Source: Entophlyctis helioformis
Lineage: Eukaryota; Chytridiomycota; Chytridiomycetes; Chytridiales; Chytriomycetaceae
NCBI GenBank assembly: GCA_025526915.1
Contig: JAHLKH010000197.1
Location: forward strand, 1-47,132
Reading direction: 5' to 3'
DNA length: 47,132 nucleotides
Part shown: one piece after another, positions 42,225 through 47,132 of the stretch
Numbering within the stretch: position 1 is the stretch's first letter
Layout of the letters: each line of letters starts with the position of its first letter
The notes under the pieces: model-generated
Told to the model about the DNA's origin: nothing
The model's database searches: none
What the model saw: the letters and a program-made list of their open reading frames with translations, nothing else
Program-made: the position numbers and the translations under genes

Positions 42225-43169
42225 ATGTCCAACCCGATCAAGCTGGAGGAGTTGCCTCTGCAGCAGCTGCAGGCCGTCCGCCAGCAGATTGAAGAGGTCG
42301 GCAGCAGCACCCGCTCGTCTGCACATGCCCGTCTGCGCATATGCACACCACACCACACACACACACACACACACACGCTAGCCAGGCAGACTGGCAGACT
42401 GGCAGACGGAGACGGGCACACAAACTGACGCTTGGACGGACGCTTGACCAGGAGATGCAAGTCCTCACGCAGTCGTTTGCACAGCTGCGACAGGCACAGG
42501 CCAAGTTCAACGAGGGCATCGAGTCGCTCAAAGCGCTTGGCCCCAAGGCCGAGGGCAAGGACGTCCTGGTGCCCCTGACTTCATCGATATCCTTTTAGCC
42601 TCCTCTGGCCGCTGTTGATTGCCGTTGCTCTTGCTGTTGGCAGCCCCTGTTGCCTGCTGTGAATGCGCACCATGTTCATCTGGCAGCCAGAGGATCACAA
42701 CCACTGTGCTGTGTTGCGGAGCCCCTTGACACTCGACTGCACCTCTATGTTCCTGGACAGCTGACAGGTGTCGACAAGGTCATTGTGGATGTCGGCACCG
42801 GCTACTTTGTCGAAAAGGTGTGGGCCAGCAAAGATCTGCACGCACCCATGAATGCTCCCATAGATGCTCCTTGCTGGATCTGACAATGCTCTATTGGCAA
42901 CCTTTAGTCGGCGGCAGACGCCCTGGACTTTTTCAAGCGCAAGGTGGACTACCTCAAGACCAACCTCGACAAGCTGCAGGAGACGGTCACTCAGCGCCAG
43001 AACCAGCGTGCCTGTAAGACGGATGCGTGCATGTACATGCACCATAAGGATCGCGGCGTGCTGATCGTTGTGCGACATGGCAGCCGTTGTCGAGATGATC
43101 CAGATGAAGCAGGCTGCCATCCAGAAGGAGAGCCAGGCTGTCCGTGCTGCTGCCACTGCGTCTGCATAA
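42225..43169 (+). CDS. GIM5: Prefoldin subunit 5
   Basis: Five exons (42225-42296, 42452-42586, 42743-42817, 42908-43013, 43084-43169) give 157 aa (human PFDN5 is 154). Prefoldin is a six-subunit co-chaperone that hands nascent actin and tubulin to the CCT chaperonin. Signatures: LEELPLQQLQAVRQQIEE (first coiled-coil arm), GKDVLVPLTSS-LYVPG, VDVGTGYFVEK, DALDFFKRKVDYL and a closing helix QMKQAAIQKE. The link TSS|LYVPG matches the human TSSMYVPG exactly but has no GT donor: the intron 42587-42742 begins ATATCCTTTT and ends AC, i.e. it looks U12-type. Intron 1 holds a (CA)n tract near 42350-42377. Confidence 0.93.
42587..42742 (+). other. Putative U12-type AT-AC intron
   Basis: The 5' site ATATCCTTTT matches the minor-spliceosome consensus (A/G)TATCCTT. 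A CCTTGAC branch-like element lies at 42724-42730, with its A 13 nt before the terminal AC (42741-42742). The intron is phase 0 and 156 nt long. No GT or GC donor can join the flanking prefoldin exons in frame. Confidence 0.85.
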
Positions 43170-43436
43170 GCAACCGGCGAAACAGGCAGCACCGCGTTTG
43201 TGCCGAAATGAACCGAGATCTAGCTTTGGGCCCGATAAAGATACAATTACCAAGGATTTTGGAATTAAATTCGTCGCAAGAGGCGTCGAATAGATGCCCG
43301 CATATCACACGATGGAAGGTTCGAGTCAGCAACGAGCATGCGACGACAAGCAGGCGATGCACATCCACATGCATGAGGGTCTTACCTTTATCGTTAGAAA
43401 AAGTGACCCGTTAGGTCGATCGGGAGGTGCCCCGAT
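43170..43436. other. AT-rich segment between GIM5 and the Fanzor stop codon
   Basis: Composition changes here: 43215-43265 is clearly AT-rich compared with the GC-rich surroundings. It contains an inverted pair CGATAAAG (about 43219-43226) and CTTTATCG (about 43387-43394), a GGGTC...GACCC pair, and a small hairpin ATCGGG/CCCGAT near 43419-43436. Known Fanzor and TnpB guide RNAs lie just 3' of the nuclease ORF and overlap the element end, so this is the place to expect one. That is an inference; no guide RNA is proven. Confidence 0.4.
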
Positions 43437-46400
43437 TCAAAGTTGGTAGTCAAACAAGTCACTGTGTGGAATGCAGGTCAAGTGACTTGAGGGCAGGCTG
43501 TCTGCGTGCTGGTCGCTGCTGGACGACGGATGAACCGTGTCTTGAACGCCACAGGACGGCAGGCTGATCTGGTCCCATGAGGCCACATGCGACTTGAAGT
43601 GTTTCCGCGTTTGAGGCTGTGGGACAACAGACGGAGCATTTCGTGCACGATCCTGGATGAATAGATGCATTGCCTCAATGTCTGCAAGGTACTCTGTCGT
43701 GGCTGGATTGCTGTCGGGTTTTGTGTGCGTCAAGTAGAGCGGCCGGTGTCCAAAGAGCAGATGCCACAGGGCGACCATCCCGATGTTGGTGGCTCCAAGC
43801 ACGTCTCGGTGGTAGACAGTCTTGCATGGTATGCACTCGTAGCGTCGCAGGTTGGTGCGGTTCTCGTATGGGATCCGCTGCTTGCACTGCGGGCACATCT
43901 GGCTGGTCAGGTTCTCGTTGCAGCGGTAGATCTGTGTGTGTGTGTGTGTGTGTGCATGATCGTGTGTCAGTTGGTGCACAGATGGATGGATGGACAGTGT
44001 GGCATCAGACGCACATAGGCATATCCAGACGACCGCAGATGCCTGATGAGAAACTTCTCAAACACAGCATGCCGGCCACCTTGGCCTGTAAAGTCAATGC
44101 CAAATGCCCAGACAACGGGAATGTCCTTCTCTGTTGGCTTGTCACAGCGGCCTTGAGACGCAGCAGATGCACGCTTCCAGTGGTCGAGCCTGCCAGCTTC
44201 ATGATGCCCTCAAGAGCGTTTCCGCGATCAGATGTGCGGCTGCTGCGCATGGCAAACCGCTTGGCCTTGACCTTCTGTGGAATGCCATGCCATGCCATGC
44301 CATCCAGTACAATCAGCAGGCGATCAAGCAGCTTGGCAGCCATGTCAATGGGCATCCAGAAACAGAGAAACCGTACCCGTGCATTCAGGAATGGCGAGCA
44401 GTACGCATGGCAGCGCAGATCCCAAAAGGCTCTCTCGCCTGCTGAGACGCTGGATCGGCATGCTTTGCTGTCTTGAATGCAATGGCCTCGTGGACGTCCG
44501 CAGCCTTGGCATATCGATTGTTGAGCCTGGCACAGGAGGCAGGCACTGTGAGTTGATCTGGTCAAGAGTGCGCGTGACAGAGTCATTGCATGCATACCAC
44601 CGCTGAAGGTCACGCTCAGCTCGTGCCATGCCAGAGGAGAGCACGTAGTTGGAGTCGAGCTTATACGAAAAGTCTCTGAGATTGACCAAGATGCTGGACG
44701 CGCCATACAGGTACCTTTGCCCCATCAAAGCTGACAACACGAACAGTCTGGTAGCCTTGGTCAGTGAACAGATTGTTGGCGTTGATGATGTCACGCAGTC
44801 GCTGCGAGGCGTAAAAGTTGCGCTTGCCCTGTCATGCCATGGCATGAGTGAGGAATGTGCAATGCATGTGCACCAATGCGCGAGTTTAGCATGCAAGTGG
44901 CTTACAGGATTGGGCGTGTATGGCTTGGCGGCTGACGGGTTGGCTGGATTGGCGGCTGTGGATGGCATGTCAGTCAGTGTGGACAACAAGTGTGCGTCTG
45001 GACTGGCACAGCAACTCACATTCGCCATTAATGTAATCGGGCTCGCCATCAGCCTCGTCAACAAGCCACGGCTGCTCGCCTGAAGACGCCGTGTTGGGAT
45101 CTGCAGATCAAGGCGGCAGTCAGAACCAATGTGTGCACCAAAGCATCCAAGCATGCACATACTCCGAGGTGACTCTGGACGGTTTGTGCGGCAGTCCAGT
45201 GCCAGCTGGTAGATGCTGTATCCATCCGTCATGATGCTGCCAAGTAGGATCGCCTTGGCTGGTCTTGCTGGACGCACAGCATCAATCGCAGCCTTGATAT
45301 GCTTCTCGCGCTCCTTGCCATCCAGACCCTGCTCATCGGCCTCTCGCGTCGCCTTGGCTGTTGCCTTGGCAACCGCGTCCATCTCATCTTTGGCTTCTGA
45401 AGGTGTCTGGAAGCGACCTTTCTTGGGCGGAGACCTGGGAGAAGGATGTCAAAGATGCAAACCTCGCGACTTGCGCTGAATGCGTCTTGGATATCCTTGT
45501 TGGATGACGCAAGAGCTGACTTGGCATCTTTGTAGCCTTGGAGAAAAGTGCAGTGTCAGCATCAAATTGTGTACACATGGCATATACAGGCAGTGCGACC
45601 AACCAAGTGCAGCCAGAAGCTGTAGTCTCAATGCCTGCAAAGCAGGATCCTGATTGCCACGGATGCGCTCATCCTTTGTCCTCATCACCGCCCAAAAGAG
45701 GGTGGTCTCAGTGATAAGGACAAATGGATCACGGCCTGCAGGCTGCGGACACAACTTGAGGGATGAGCCTGCGAGATCGCACAACTGCTTGAACTTGCTG
45801 GCCTCTGACAGCGACTTGTTGCGCACGACCGCCGTGAGCCTGTGCAGTGCTTGTGGGATCTCGACAACGCGTCCGTCTTGTCTGGTTGACAGTGGCGTGC
45901 CAGACGTGGCGTCCCCAGTGGCTGTATCCATTGCCTTGGCAAATTCCGCTGCCTTGTCAGCAGATATACCAGGAATCAGTCGGTGGATTGCCCAGTCAAT
46001 GAGCATCGACTGGTGGGTCATGAAGTGCACAGCAAGCATGCCACAGATGCCCCGTGCCAGATTTTTGTAGATGTCGTTCCGAGCAGCTGCACACAAACTG
46101 TCGTCAAGCCTGCCAGGCAAAACGGCATGCATCGTGCTTGTGTCCATGTGCACAATGGCTGACAGCAATGAGCCGGCCTGCATCGCGTCCATCTTGGCTG
46201 CCCGCGCCACACCAGCCCGCATCTTGGTCATGCTGTCCCGGATCATCTGCTGCGTCCATTCGCGGTTGATGATCATCTGCATGATGGTCACAATCCACGA
46301 GTGGGCCACATGCTTTGTCGCCCGCGGCATGATCGACTCCTGACCGGTGAGAATGTAGCCCAGGTATCGCAGAAGCATCGTGACGGCTCCCTCGCCACTA

Positions 46401-47132
46401 GAGGTGCTGGTTTGTGAGCACCTTGAGCAGATCATTTGCCGATGGTACTGCCCGTTGTAGTGGTGGCTCGATGGCTGGTGGTTGGGCATCGGTGCTGCTG
46501 GATGCGGCGGCTACTGCTGCTGGTGCTGCTGTTGCTACTGCTGGTGCTGTGTCGTCGGTGAAGGTGCAGATCTTGACCATTGTGCCCACCTCAAGTCTCA
46601 CCAAGTCGCCATAGTGAGCAATGTCGGTGTTGCTGCAGAGCGGGCCTTTGCCGTACATGCGCCGGGCATTAATGGGCCATCTGAGGACGCATCCAGCGGC
46701 GTAGAGCCACGCGCTCTCGTCCTTGAGGTCATCAGGATCAATATACACTATTCCATCTCACCATTCCTCCTGGCCTCCATGACGCAGAACTTGAGTGGCA
46801 GTGGTGCATATGGGTCGAGTGCGACGAGCTCTTTGACGATGGCGCCGATCATAGTGATGCATGCACGCCGCACGTCGGCCGTGTATCGGTACACGCCATT
46901 GAAGATGCTTTCTGAGGAACCGCGGGTCTGTGTTGCCGGCGCCGTCTTGGCCTGGCTGTCCAAAATACTTTGCAAGCATTGGATCTCCAGAGAGCATTTC
47001 CTGTGTGTAGCACAAGTCAACATACACAAAGCCAGACATGCAGAGCAACATGGCAATCCAAACTCATACCTCCATTTTGACAATCTGCTCAGGGCGATCG
47101 TATGTGCTCTCCACTGGCCTTGCCTTCATTGC
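43437..47132 (-). CDS. Fanzor (eukaryotic TnpB-like) RNA-guided nuclease, 5' end beyond window
   Basis: Minus strand. Ten exons agree in phase: 46390-45604, 45536-45463, 45421-45163, 45100-45020, 44955-44906, 44828-44715, 44659-44534, 44433-44272, 44173-44015 and 43931-43437 (768 codons), with more coding upstream (46747-46449 and beyond 46760). C-terminal landmarks: MTDGYSIYQLAL before RuvC-I; PNPGKRNFYAS at RuvC-I (Asp expected where Asn stands); DIPVVWAFGIDFTGQGG; NENLTSQMCPQC (Glu plus first Cys pair), YECIPC (second Cys pair of the zinc ribbon) and HRDVLGATNIG (RuvC-III Asp). This is the TnpB/Fanzor order. Fanzors are guide-RNA-directed DNA nucleases carried by eukaryotic transposons. 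The exon joins at 44434-44533 and 44174-44271 are the weakest, and the region near 46735-46760 does not join by a normal intron. It may be a decaying copy. Confidence 0.85.
43932..43956. repeat. (TG)n / (CA)n tract at a Fanzor splice acceptor
   Basis: About 11 TG units on the plus strand. On the minus strand (CA)n replaces the usual polypyrimidine tract directly before the acceptor ACACAG of the last Fanzor exon. Confidence 0.85.

Noticed and set aside
43318..43330. GGTTCGAGTC resembling a tRNA B box
   Set aside because: The flanking bases do not form a T-stem, and no A box or 7-bp acceptor stem can be found at the right spacing.

Overview
This is eukaryotic nuclear DNA. Genes lie densely on both strands and are cut by many short introns (about 50-150 nt, GT..AG with branch-like CTAAC/CTGAC). 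There is no sign of bacterial operons. The best fit is an early-diverging, zoosporic (chytrid-like) fungus, which is an inference. Three lines point there: SWEET sugar transporters, which Dikarya generally lack; two ciliary proteins (a DRC5 homologue and an inversin-like protein), which imply a flagellated stage; and a Fanzor RNA-guided nuclease gene together with what looks like a U12-type AT-AC intron. I found no rRNA, tRNA or CRISPR.

Layout. 1-217: last exon of an unidentified gene. 511-996: small ZNF706-like zinc-finger gene. 1055-4651 (-): tandem array of three SWEET genes. 4721-5554 (+): unknown protein. 5646-12076 (-): one very long gene joining a disordered polyQ N-terminus, inversin-like ankyrin repeats, IQ motifs and a coiled coil. 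12195-13337 (-): unknown multi-pass membrane protein. 13434-15605 (+): DRC5/TCTE1. 15691-18426 (-): SLY1 (Sec1/Munc18). 18915-20953 (-): PP2C phosphatase. 21063-24229 (+): TOM70. 24467-27219 (-): PNUTS-like PP1 regulator. 28393-30945 (-): cyclic-nucleotide-binding protein. 31731-35324 (+): MutL homologue of the human PMS1 type. 35415-36146 (-): RPB11. 36613-39666 (+): unknown 838-aa protein. 39767-41364 (-): mitochondrial carrier with a His-rich/acidic N-terminus. 41444-42171 (+): small coiled-coil protein. 42225-43169 (+): prefoldin subunit 5 carrying the putative AT-AC intron. 43437-47132 (-): Fanzor gene, running off the window.

Most genes are unrelated housekeeping genes placed side by side, often divergent from closely spaced starts. 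Two links between neighbours stand out: the SWEET duplication, and the ciliary proteins at 5.6-15.6 kb. The most unusual items are the Fanzor gene, which has Asn where the first RuvC Asp is expected and an odd downstream AT-rich segment, the AT-AC intron, and several GC-AG introns. Exon coordinates were worked out by hand from splice signals, phase and remembered family sequences. Exon lengths were checked for phase, but no alignment was run.
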